Of a stretch of DNA of 11,241 nucleotides, positions 1-6,677 are shown in pieces. The position numbers and the translations under genes are program-made. The DNA comes from Rhodoferax sp. (GTDB taxonomy: Bacteria > Pseudomonadota > Gammaproteobacteria > Burkholderiales > Burkholderiaceae_C). How positions within the stretch are numbered: the stretch's first letter is position 1; every line of letters begins with the position of its first letter. Under the pieces are notes generated by a model. That model did not search any database and was not told the DNA's origin. It worked only from the letters and a program-made list of their open reading frames with translations. The stretch spans positions 1 through 11,241 of the forward strand of contig JAUXQA010000416.1 in the NCBI GenBank assembly GCA_030683195.1. The letters run 5' to 3'.

Positions 1-461
1 TTGGCCACCGCGTAGGTGTCGTAGGTCCAGTGCACGGTCACGTCATTGCAGTCTTTGTTGGTCACCAGGGTGGAGGCCGCGCCAGAGATCAGGGCGATGC
101 GGTTCTTTTCCTTGGCAATCTTCATGACGGCCAGGGCCACAGACGTGGTGACCAGCTCGGAGGCCACGTCGACCTTGTCACGCTCAAACCATTCGCGCGC
201 CTTGTTGGCGGCAATGTCACCCTTGTTTTGGTGGTCGGCCGACACGACTTCAATCTTGAAGCCAGGTTTGTCGGACTTCATGAAGTCCTCAACAGCCATC
301 TCGGTGGCTACAACTGTGCCTTTACCGGCTACGTCAGAGTACAGGCCGGACAAATCGGTCAGTACGCCGATCTTGACGACGTTGTCCGAAATTTGGGCTT
401 GTGCTGCGCCAATGGTGGCGAGCGCCAGGCCGATGGCTTGAATAATGGGTTTGAGTTTCAT
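1..461 (-). CDS. Liv-type ABC transporter periplasmic substrate-binding protein (N-terminal part, runs off left edge)
   Basis: This is the N-terminal 153 codons of a type I periplasmic binding protein of the branched-chain-amino-acid (LivK-like) ABC family, which captures a small amino or organic acid in the periplasm. The ATG at 461 is preceded by a strong Shine-Dalgarno (AAGGAGA, complement of 466-472). Residues 1-22 form a typical Sec signal peptide: KLK at the N-terminus, a hydrophobic core, and an AQA cleavage site before Q23. The mature start IGVLTDLSGLYSDVAGKG is the usual first strand and ligand loop of the family. Later segments such as VVSADHQNKGD and ALISGAAST also fit. It is the fourth gene of the ligase-livG-livF operon, 54 bp after livF. 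The C-terminal half lies outside the window, and the substrate cannot be told from this part; aromatic or other organic acids are as possible as amino acids. Confidence 0.9.
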   Translation of the reverse strand, partial: MKLKPIIQAIGLALATIGAAQAQISDNVVKIGVLTDLSGLYSDVAGKGTVVATEMAVEDFMKSDKPGFKIEVVSADHQNKGDIAANKAREWFERDKVDVASELVTTSVALAVMKIAKEKNRIALISGAASTLVTNKDCNDVTVHWTYDTYAVA

Positions 462-465
462 GATG

Positions 466-472
466 TCTCCTT
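466..472 (-). promoter_or_regulatory. Shine-Dalgarno of the substrate-binding protein gene
   Basis: The minus strand reads AAGGAGA four bases upstream of the ATG at 461. It is the strongest ribosome binding site in this operon. That fits a binding protein needed in excess over the ATPases, although the expression level is an inference. Confidence 0.75.
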
Positions 473-515
473 GTGGGTCGTTGAAAAAATAGGAAGATTC
501 TTGGAACTGCGTGGC

Positions 516-1238
516 CTAGACGCCCAGCAGCTCATGCAGCAGGTCGGTCTTGGACGGCAGTTCTTCTTTGGTCACTGTGGCCACAATGCGACCATGTTCC
601 AGCACGATGTGACGGTCTGCCAGCGGTGCGGCAAACCTGAAGTTTTGTTCCACCAAAATGATCGTGTAGCCCCGTGTCTTGAGCAGGCGAATGACCTCGC
701 CAAGCTTCTTCACAATGACAGGAGCCAGGCCTTCAGTGATCTCGTCGAGCAGCAGCAGCCGCGCACCGGTGCGCAGAATGCGCGCCATCGCCAACATTTG
801 TTGCTCACCACCGGAAAGCCGCATGCCGGGGCTCGTGCGCCGCTCATACAGGTTGGGGAACATCTCGTAAATTTCTTCCAGCGTCATGCCACCCGACGCC
901 ACGGTGGGGGGCAGCATCAGGTTTTCTTCCGTGGTGAGTCCGGAGAAAATTCCACGCTCCTCTGGGCAGTAACCCACGCCCAGGCGGGCAATCCGATGGG
1001 ACGACATGGCCTTGATGTCCACACCGTTGAGCATGATTTGCCCGGTGCGCCGGCCCACCAGCCCCAAGATGGACTTGAGTGTGGTGGATCGGCCGCTGCC
1101 GTTGCGCCCGAGCAGGGTGACCAGCTCGCCGTGGTTGATGGTCAGGTCAATTCCGTGCAGGATGTGCGATTCGCCGTAAAACGAATGCAGGTCGGTCAGG
1201 CGCAGCAGCTCGCCGGTGCGTTTGAAGGCGCTGTTCAT
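516..1238 (-). CDS. livF: LivF-type ABC transporter ATP-binding protein with Arg in place of the Walker A Lys
   Basis: Cytoplasmic nucleotide-binding subunit of the Liv-type importer, 240 aa, normal for LivF. The start is the ATG at 1238, which overlaps the livG stop (ATGA), so translation is probably coupled; a longer in-frame reading upstream would lie inside livG. Motifs: Walker A GRNGSGRST at about 44-52, where the usual Lys is Arg50; LSGGE signature at 141-145; Walker B LLLLDE ending at D165-E166; a switch-loop LVEQN with Gln198, the usual LivF residue in place of His. The segment LGVGYCPEERGIF is typical of LivF. Lys-to-Arg in Walker A normally weakens ATP hydrolysis, but I recall related betaproteobacterial LivF paralogues with GRNGxGR, so it is probably a subfamily trait and not decay. 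The rest of the protein is intact. Confidence 0.93.
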   Translation of the reverse strand: MNSAFKRTGELLRLTDLHSFYGESHILHGIDLTINHGELVTLLGRNGSGRSTTLKSILGLVGRRTGQIMLNGVDIKAMSSHRIARLGVGYCPEERGIFSGLTTEENLMLPPTVASGGMTLEEIYEMFPNLYERRTSPGMRLSGGEQQMLAMARILRTGARLLLLDEITEGLAPVIVKKLGEVIRLLKTRGYTIILVEQNFRFAAPLADRHIVLEHGRIVATVTKEELPSKTDLLHELLGV

Positions 1239-2005
1239 GCTTCTGCTCCTGCTTCCACGCCCACATAGGCTTCCAGAACCCGTGGGTCTTTGGACACCAC
1301 GTCGTAAGGCCCTTCGGCCAAAAACGCGCCCCGTTGCAGCACGGTGATGACGTTGCACAGGCTCTCAACCACCGAAAGGTTATGCTCCACCATCAGAATG
1401 GTGCGGCCCACGGAGACCTTGCGAATGAGTTCCACCACACGGTCCACGTCCTCATGGCCCATGCCCTGGGTGGGTTCATCCAGCAGCATCAACTCAGGCT
1501 CCAGCGCCAATGTGGTGGCAATTTCCAGCGCACGCTTGCGGCCGTAGGGCAGCTCGACTGTCTTGGTGTCGATGTAAGCGCCCAGATCCACGGATTCGAG
1601 CAACTCAATGGCACGGTCGTTCAGGACATTCAGGGTGGCTTGCGGGCGCCAGAAATGAAATGACGTACCCAACTTGCGTTGCAGCGCAATACGGACGTTT
1701 TCCATCACGCTCAGGTTAGGAAAGGTGGCCGAAATCTGAAACGAGCGCACCACACCACGGCGGGCAATTTGTGCCGACTCTTCGCGGGTGATGTCGATCC
1801 CATTGAATTCGATCTTGCCGGCAGTGGGCTGCAAGAACTTGGTCAGCAGGTTGAACACCGTGGTTTTACCGGCGCCGTTGGGGCCAATGAGCGCATGAAT
1901 GTTGCCGCGCTTGACCTTGAGGTCGACGCTTTGCACGGCGGCAAAGCCCTTGAACTCTTTGGTGAGGCCGGTGGTTTGAAGGATGAGGTCTTGTGACATG
2001 GGCAT
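1235..2005 (-). CDS. livG: LivG-type ABC transporter ATP-binding protein
   Basis: Cytoplasmic ATPase subunit of the Liv-type importer, 256 aa if it starts at the ATG at 2005; a second ATG at 1999 (254 aa) is equally possible because neither has a clear Shine-Dalgarno. Motifs counted from 2005: Walker A GPNGAGKTT at 41-49 with Lys47; Q-loop region VRSFQ near 86-90; a signature that reads LPYGR (152-156) instead of LSGGQ or the more usual LivG LAYG/LSYG; Walker B ELMLLDEP at 171-178; switch histidine His208 in MVEHN. It starts 8 bp after the ligase stop codon and ends in an ATGA overlap with livF, so all three are co-transcribed. The substitution of the signature serine by proline is notable because this loop faces the Walker A of LivF, which is itself altered. 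Confidence 0.93.
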   Translation of the reverse strand: MPMSQDLILQTTGLTKEFKGFAAVQSVDLKVKRGNIHALIGPNGAGKTTVFNLLTKFLQPTAGKIEFNGIDITREESAQIARRGVVRSFQISATFPNLSVMENVRIALQRKLGTSFHFWRPQATLNVLNDRAIELLESVDLGAYIDTKTVELPYGRKRALEIATTLALEPELMLLDEPTQGMGHEDVDRVVELIRKVSVGRTILMVEHNLSVVESLCNVITVLQRGAFLAEGPYDVVSKDPRVLEAYVGVEAGAEA

Positions 2006-2013
2006 GATGGTGT

Positions 2014-3654
2014 TCAGTCAATGGCCGAGGCCGAGCGCATTTGCTCGCGCAGCACGAATTTCTGGATTTTTCCGGTGGAGGTTTTGGGCAGCGTGCCAAA
2101 CACCACTTGCTTGGGCACCTTGAAGCGGGCCAACTGCGCGCGGCAGTGTTCGATCATTTCGGCCTCGGTGACCGTGGCGCCTTCGCGCAATTCAACGAAG
2201 GCGCAAGGCACTTCGCCCCACTTGTCGTCGGGCCGGGCCACCACAGCAGCCACCATCACGGCGGGGTGGCGGTAGAGCACTTCTTCAACCTCCAGGCTGG
2301 AGATGTTCTCGCCCCCGGAGATGATCACGTCCTTGCTGCGGTCCTTGATCTTGACGTAGCCGTCCGGGTGCATCACGGCCAGGTCGCCGGTGTGGAACCA
2401 GCCGCCCGCAAAGGCTTCTTCAGTTGCTTGCGGGTTTTTCAGGTAGCCCTTCATGACCAGATTGCCCCGGAAGAAAATCTCGCCCATGGTTTCACCGTCC
2501 GAAGGCACGGGTTGCATGGTCTCGGGGTCCAGCACGGCAATCGACTCCTGCATCGGATAGGCCACGCCTTGGCGTGCGTTCAGTGCTGCACGCTCGCCAA
2601 TAGGCAATTGGTCCCAGCCGTCCTGTTTGGCGCAAACGGCGGCCGGGCCATACACCTCGGTCAGGCCATACACATGCGTGATGTCAATGCCAATGCGCTC
2701 GCAGCCTTCAATGATGGAGGCGGGTGGTGCAGCGCCGGCAATGAGTCCGGCAATCGAATGGGTGATGCCTTCGCGCACCGCAGGCTGCACGTTGATCAGC
2801 AAGCCATACACAATGGGTGCGCCACACAGGTGTGTGACGCGGTGCTCCCGAATCAACGAGAAAATCAGGGTAGGGTCTACACGACGCAGGCACACGCTGA
2901 CGCCCGCCTGCAGAGCCAGCGTCCAGGGAAAACACCAGCCGTTGCAATGAAACATGGGCAATGTCCAGAGGTAGACCGAATGACGCGGCATCTCCCAGGT
3001 GACGACATTGGACACGGCATTGAGGTAAGCCCCCCGGTGGTGGGTGACCACACCCTTGGGGTTGCCTGTGGTGCCGCTGGTGTAATTCAGGGCGATGGCA
3101 TTCCACTCGTCGCCGGGCAAGGCCCATTCAAAAGCCTCGTCGCCGGTTTGTAAAAACGCGTCGTACTCCTGCTCGCCCAGCAATTTGCCGTCCAGGTGCA
3201 TCGGGTCGGCCACATCAATCACCACAGGGCGCTTGTGGCTCATCAAAGCCAGGGCACGCTCAATGATGGGGGAAAACTCACGGTCCGTGATGAGTACCTT
3301 GGCTCCGCCGTGGTCCAGCATGAAGGCAATGGCTTCTGCATCAAGGCGGGTGTTGAGGGTGTTGAGCACCGCGCCGGTCATGGGCACACCAAAATGCGCC
3401 TCAAACATGGGCGGGGTGTTGGGCAGCATTACTGCCACCGTATCGCCCACACCCACACCGCGCAGAGTCAGCGCGCTGGCCAGGCGCTTGCAACGGGCGT
3501 AAGTCTGCGCCCAGGTGAAGCGGCTGTTGCCGTGGATGATGGAGAGGCGGTTGGGGTAGACGCTGGCGGCACGCGCCAGAAAGCTCAGGGGGGACAGGGC
3601 CGTGTGGTTGGCGAGATTGCGCTCCATTCCCTGGTCATAGGCGTTGCTTGTCAT
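2014..3654 (-). CDS. AMP-forming acyl-CoA ligase (acyl-CoA synthetase)
   Basis: Cytoplasmic ANL-superfamily enzyme that adenylates a carboxylic acid with ATP and transfers it to coenzyme A. From the ATG at 3654 it is 546 aa, the usual length. That start is chosen because GGAGA (complement of 3663-3667) lies 8 bp upstream; an in-frame ATG at 3669 would overlap this site and has none of its own. Motifs in order: P-loop YTSGTTGNPKG from 191; YGLTEVYGP from 329; GWFHTGD at 418-424; the hinge and A8 region KDRSKDVIISGGENIS; and PKTSTGK with the C-terminal catalytic Lys near 529. The N-terminal SPLSFLARAASVYPNR and FGVPMTGAVLNTLNTRLD resemble the plant AAE/bacterial medium-chain acyl-CoA synthetase group. 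It is the first gene of the Liv operon, suggesting it activates the imported acid. The chain length or aromatic nature of the substrate cannot be read from the sequence. Confidence 0.93.
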   Translation of the reverse strand: MTSNAYDQGMERNLANHTALSPLSFLARAASVYPNRLSIIHGNSRFTWAQTYARCKRLASALTLRGVGVGDTVAVMLPNTPPMFEAHFGVPMTGAVLNTLNTRLDAEAIAFMLDHGGAKVLITDREFSPIIERALALMSHKRPVVIDVADPMHLDGKLLGEQEYDAFLQTGDEAFEWALPGDEWNAIALNYTSGTTGNPKGVVTHHRGAYLNAVSNVVTWEMPRHSVYLWTLPMFHCNGWCFPWTLALQAGVSVCLRRVDPTLIFSLIREHRVTHLCGAPIVYGLLINVQPAVREGITHSIAGLIAGAAPPASIIEGCERIGIDITHVYGLTEVYGPAAVCAKQDGWDQLPIGERAALNARQGVAYPMQESIAVLDPETMQPVPSDGETMGEIFFRGNLVMKGYLKNPQATEEAFAGGWFHTGDLAVMHPDGYVKIKDRSKDVIISGGENISSLEVEEVLYRHPAVMVAAVVARPDDKWGEVPCAFVELREGATVTEAEMIEHCRAQLARFKVPKQVVFGTLPKTSTGKIQKFVLREQMRSASAID

Positions 3655-3835
3655 GTCAGCTGTCTCCATTCGGTTGCCTTGCGCGCGGCTTTTGCAGCAG
3701 CGTCAACAAGTGTGGCCGCTATGGTGGCAGCGGACTGTTGCCAAAAATCGGGGCAAATGTATCGAATGATTGCAGGGCGTCTGGGCACCGGATGCGCGCC
3801 CTAGAATGGAAAATCACCGCCGGAGCTTGATCCTG
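3655..3835. promoter_or_regulatory. Divergent promoter region between the ligase operon and the sensor kinase operon
   Basis: This 181-bp region separates two divergent operons and must hold both promoters. For the plus strand, TAGAAT at 3802-3807 is a plausible -10 element about 30 bp before the kinase ATG, but no good -35 stands 16-18 bp upstream. An alternative is TTGCCA (3738-3743), a 16-bp spacer and TATCGA (3760-3765). Two short inverted repeats could be operators: CCGCT (3716-3720) with AGCGG (3729-3733), and TTGCC (3738-3742) with GGCAA (3752-3756). The second overlaps the candidate -35. No clear minus-strand promoter was recognised. The assignments are by eye. Confidence 0.4.
3822..3825 (+). 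promoter_or_regulatory. Shine-Dalgarno that decides the sensor kinase start
   Basis: GGAG lies 10 bases upstream of the ATG at 3836. The two in-frame upstream ATGs (3770 and 3806) lack any such site, and the 3806 ATG overlaps the TAGAAT -10 candidate, so 3836 is preferred. Confidence 0.5.
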
Positions 3836-5878
3836 ATGTCATTTCAAACCCCCACCGATCCCCAGCAAACCCACTACCGGCATGAGTTATTGCAAGCCGG
3901 TCTAGACCTGCTCGACCAAGGCCTGACCGTGATCGATGGCAACCTGCACATCGTGGCCTGGAACAAGGCCTTTTTGCGGCTTCTGGACTTTCCACCCGAG
4001 ATGGCTTTTGTGGGGGCCACGTTCGAGTCATTCATGCGCTTTAACGCGCAGCGCGGAGAATACGGGCCGGGCGATGTAGATGCTTTGGTTGACGAGCGCA
4101 TGCGACTTGCGCGCAGCTTTAACCCACACTACACCGAGCGGGACCGCCCGGGGGGCCAAATTCTGGCCGTGCGGGGCGAACCATTGCCACACAACGGGTT
4201 TGTCACGCTTTACACCGACATCACGGCCAGCCGCCGGTTTGAGCAGCAAATACAGCAGCAAAATGCCGAATTGGAGAGCCGTGTGACCGAACGCACGGCT
4301 GAGCTGCAGAGCACCAATCAGCGCCTGATTGAGGCGATGGACGCCAACGAGCGAATCACCACGGCGCTGCAGCGCAGCGAAGGCAATTTGCGCCTGATCA
4401 CGGACACGGTGCCCGCCCTGATTGCCTATTTTGATGACCAGGAGGTCTACAGCTACGCCAACAAGGGCTACGCAGACTGGTTTGACTGCAGCAAAGAAAA
4501 AATCCTGGGTCAGCAGATACGCAATGTGGTGGGCGACGAGGTTTACACCGATATATCGCACTACGTCCATCGGGCCCTGCAGGGACACAGCGTGAGTTAT
4601 GAGTACGCCATGCGCCGCTCCGACGGGCGGGTCATGTACGCCCGCAGCGAACTGGTGCCCGAGCGGGATGCACTGGGCCATGTGGCGGGTTGTTTTGTTC
4701 TCTCGGTCAATATCACTGACCTCAAGAACGCGGAGGCCGCGCTGGTGCACGCCCAAAAAATGGAAGCAGTGGGGCAATTGACCGGCGGTCTGGCCCACGA
4801 TTTCAATAATTTACTGACCGTGGTCATTGGCAACCTCGTGAGCCTGCAAGAACGATATCCCAATGACCGTGATATTGGCGACTACGTGCTGCCAGCGCTG
4901 AAGGCATCACGCCGCGGTGCATCGCTGATCAAGCGCTTGATGGCTTTTGCCCGCAAGCAACCGCTGATGCCGAGATCCGTCAACATCGCCGATCTGGTGG
5001 ATGAGACACTGGGCCTGCTTCAACGGACTTTACCAGCTCACATTGAGGTCAGCGTGGACCCAATGGAGGAACGGCTTTATGCCCTGACCGATGCCCAGCA
5101 GCTTGAAAATGCACTGCTCAATCTGGCTCTCAATGCGCGCGACGCCATGCCGGATGGCGGCAAACTGGCCATTCGGGCCCACCGCGTGCAGCTGGGCCCG
5201 GCCCAGGCGGCCAACTTCGATGTCATGCCGGGTTGCTATGTGGCCCTCAACGTCCTGGACACGGGCACGGGCATGGATGCAGCCACTCAGGCGCGCGCCT
5301 GGGAGCCGTTTTTTACGACCAAGCGGTTCGGTACGGGCAGCGGTATGGGCTTGTCCATGGCCTATGGTTTTGCCAAGCAGTCTGGCGGTGGCATCCGCAT
5401 CCAGAGTGCACTGGGCAAGGGCTGCGAAGTCACGCTGGTGCTGCCCTGCAGCACCGAAGACGTGGACGCCGTGCCGTTCATGGGCGAGCAGCCCCCGTTT
5501 CGCCAGACTCTGGCCCAGCGACCTCTGGTGCTGCTGGTGGAAGACGACCTTGATGTGCGGCGTGTCATCCGGCTGCAGCTGGTCGGGTTGGGCTACCCGG
5601 TGATGGAGGCCGACCATGCAGCCGATGCGCTGCTGTTGTTGGCAAGCGTGCCCACGGTGGGGATCGTCATCTCTGATGTGGTGATGCCTGGCGGCATGGA
5701 CGGACTCACCCTGTGCAAGGAGGCGCATCACCGCGCGCCGCATGTCAAGTTTCTGTTGATCAGTGGCTACTCCCGCATCGAAAACTCCTTGACGGCAGGG
5801 AGTGTCAACCTTCCCTTGCTCAAAAAGCCATTCTCTGCTCAGGAACTGCACCAGGCACTGGATGCCTTGTCCGCATGA
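3836..5878 (+). CDS. Soluble hybrid sensor histidine kinase (PAS-coiled coil-PAS-HisKA-HATPase-REC)
   Basis: Cytoplasmic sensor kinase of 680 aa with no membrane segment or signal peptide. Domains: an N-terminal PAS of the PAS_7 type (about 10-115, with GLTVIDGNLHIVAWNKAF); a coiled coil (about 133-188, rich in Q, E and R); a second PAS (about 185-300); HisKA with phospho-acceptor His321 in GGLAHDFNNLL; a HATPase_c domain from about 424 (N-box NLALNARDAMPDGG, G1 DTGTGM, F-box EPFFTTK, G2 GTGSGMGLSMAYGF); and a C-terminal receiver (about 562-680) with acidic pocket D570/D571, phospho-acceptor Asp614 in ISDVVMPGGMDG and Lys664. All catalytic residues are present. The stop overlaps the ATG of the response regulator (ATGA), so the two are translationally coupled and probably cognate. 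Its divergence from the ligase-Liv operon suggests it controls that operon in response to a cytoplasmic ligand; the ligand is unknown. The start at 3836 has a GGAG site, and longer starts lack one. Confidence 0.93.
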   Translation: MSFQTPTDPQQTHYRHELLQAGLDLLDQGLTVIDGNLHIVAWNKAFLRLLDFPPEMAFVGATFESFMRFNAQRGEYGPGDVDALVDERMRLARSFNPHYTERDRPGGQILAVRGEPLPHNGFVTLYTDITASRRFEQQIQQQNAELESRVTERTAELQSTNQRLIEAMDANERITTALQRSEGNLRLITDTVPALIAYFDDQEVYSYANKGYADWFDCSKEKILGQQIRNVVGDEVYTDISHYVHRALQGHSVSYEYAMRRSDGRVMYARSELVPERDALGHVAGCFVLSVNITDLKNAEAALVHAQKMEAVGQLTGGLAHDFNNLLTVVIGNLVSLQERYPNDRDIGDYVLPALKASRRGASLIKRLMAFARKQPLMPRSVNIADLVDETLGLLQRTLPAHIEVSVDPMEERLYALTDAQQLENALLNLALNARDAMPDGGKLAIRAHRVQLGPAQAANFDVMPGCYVALNVLDTGTGMDAATQARAWEPFFTTKRFGTGSGMGLSMAYGFAKQSGGGIRIQSALGKGCEVTLVLPCSTEDVDAVPFMGEQPPFRQTLAQRPLVLLVEDDLDVRRVIRLQLVGLGYPVMEADHAADALLLLASVPTVGIVISDVVMPGGMDGLTLCKEAHHRAPHVKFLLISGYSRIENSLTAGSVNLPLLKKPFSAQELHQALDALSA

Positions 5879-6609
5879 GCCTTGACGTGATTTCCCAGCC
5901 CGAGGCACCCCGCTGTATTTACGTACTGGATGACGACACCGACATTTGCAGGCTGGTCTGCACCACCCTGAGGGAATTTGGATTTGAAGCCCTGGAGTGC
6001 CACACTGCCGCTGCCCTGCGCCGCCTGTTGCTCTTGCGTGAGCCCGAGTTATGCATTGTCGATTTGGGCCTGCCGGACGCTGACGGCATGGATGTGGTGC
6101 GCGAGCTGCAGGCCCGCTATGCGTGCGGCGTGATGGTATTGACCGGGCGGGGCTACCTGAGTGACCGCGTGATGGGGCTGGAGCTGGGCGCAGATGACTA
6201 TGTCGTCAAACCCTTTGAGCCGCGTGAACTGGTTGCCCGGGTGCGCAGCATTCTGCGCCGCCGCGCTGACACCCGCAGCACGCCCACCCCCACACGCTCT
6301 CAACGTGCGGACTTTGGCGGCTGGCGGTTCCTGGCCGACTCGAACCTGCTCACGTCTCCGAGCGGACAGGAGTGGACGCTGAGCGCAGGTGAGGCACGCA
6401 TGTTGCTGCTGTTCTTGCAGCGCCCCAACCGCATCCTGGACCGCGAGCAACTGTGCGGTGACCGCGACCTCTCGGCACTGGACCGGGGGGTGGATGTGCG
6501 GGTGTCGCGTTTGCGGCGCAAACTCGAATCCGACCCTCAGAGCCCCAAAACCATTCGCACAGTCTATGGGGCAGGGTATTTGCTGGCCGCAGAGGTCAAA
6601 TGGCTCTGA
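5875..6609 (+). CDS. OmpR/PhoB-family response regulator
   Basis: DNA-binding response regulator, 244 aa, probably the partner of the preceding hybrid kinase. The start is the ATG at 5875 inside the kinase stop (ATGA). A longer in-frame reading from 5713 would overlap the kinase by 166 bp and is not needed. The receiver domain (about 14-130) has the acidic pocket D19-D21 (VLDDD), phospho-acceptor Asp63 in IVDLGLPDADG, switch Thr90 and Lys112 in VVKPFEPRELVARV. After a Thr/Pro-rich linker (about 133-145) comes a winged-helix domain (about 150-242) with LSAGEARMLLLFL, RGVDVRVSRLRRKLE and IRTVYGAGYLL, all typical of the OmpR C-terminal domain. It probably binds direct repeats near its target promoters. 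The divergent region 3655-3835 is the obvious candidate, but no clear direct repeat was found there. No strong terminator follows. Confidence 0.94.
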   Translation: MSLDVISQPEAPRCIYVLDDDTDICRLVCTTLREFGFEALECHTAAALRRLLLLREPELCIVDLGLPDADGMDVVRELQARYACGVMVLTGRGYLSDRVMGLELGADDYVVKPFEPRELVARVRSILRRRADTRSTPTPTRSQRADFGGWRFLADSNLLTSPSGQEWTLSAGEARMLLLFLQRPNRILDREQLCGDRDLSALDRGVDVRVSRLRRKLESDPQSPKTIRTVYGAGYLLAAEVKWL

Positions 6610-6630
6610 TTTAACCCAAATTTAAGCCTG

Positions 6631-6677
6631 ATCGGCCTCCAGCCGGCGGTTTATATGCCTCAGTAGCTATTATTTTT
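6631..6677. repeat. Possible member of a Comamonadaceae dispersed intergenic repeat, between convergent genes
   Basis: The segment opens with GGCCTCCAGC and ends in TAGCTATTATTTTT. This two-part pattern resembles short intergenic repeats I recall from Rhodoferax and Polaromonas genomes, though the recollection is not verified here. It holds only a weak hairpin (CGGC, loop CTCCA, GCCG, 6633-6645). The right end overlaps the stop codon and last codons of the minus-strand CoA-transferase gene. It lies between the response regulator and that gene, which converge, so it may act as a bidirectional transcription end, but no strong stem followed by a T-run is present. Confidence 0.35.

Noticed and set aside
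480..515. Possible terminator between livF and the binding protein gene (small AAGA/TCTT palindrome then a T-run on the minus strand)
   Set aside because: The stem is only four AT-rich pairs, too weak for an intrinsic terminator, and the genes are evidently one operon.
30..1268. 412-codon open frame on the plus strand opposite livF and the binding protein gene
   Set aside because: It runs antisense through strongly supported minus-strand genes, crosses the boundary between them, and its peptide is low-complexity (rich in His, Gly, Gln) with no domain. It is a codon-bias shadow.
1239..1358. N-terminal extension of LivF to an upstream start
   Set aside because: The extra 40 residues overlap livG in another frame and have no homology to LivF; the ATGA overlap at 1238 is the natural start.
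2041..3153. 370-codon plus-strand open frame opposite the acyl-CoA ligase
   Set aside because: It is antisense to an intact ligase with all ANL motifs; its His/Gly/Gln-rich composition and lack of a ribosome site or domain mark it as a shadow.
4028..4798. 256-codon minus-strand open frame inside the sensor kinase gene
   Set aside because: It is antisense to the PAS domains of the kinase and has no recognisable motif or start signal.
5713..5874. N-terminal extension of the response regulator into the kinase gene
   Set aside because: The extra residues are a frame-shifted reading of the kinase receiver; the ATG at 5875 gives a normal-length regulator.
5030..5908. 292-codon minus-strand open frame opposite the kinase C-terminus
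   Set aside because: It is antisense to the HATPase and receiver domains, with His/Gln-rich composition and no domain.
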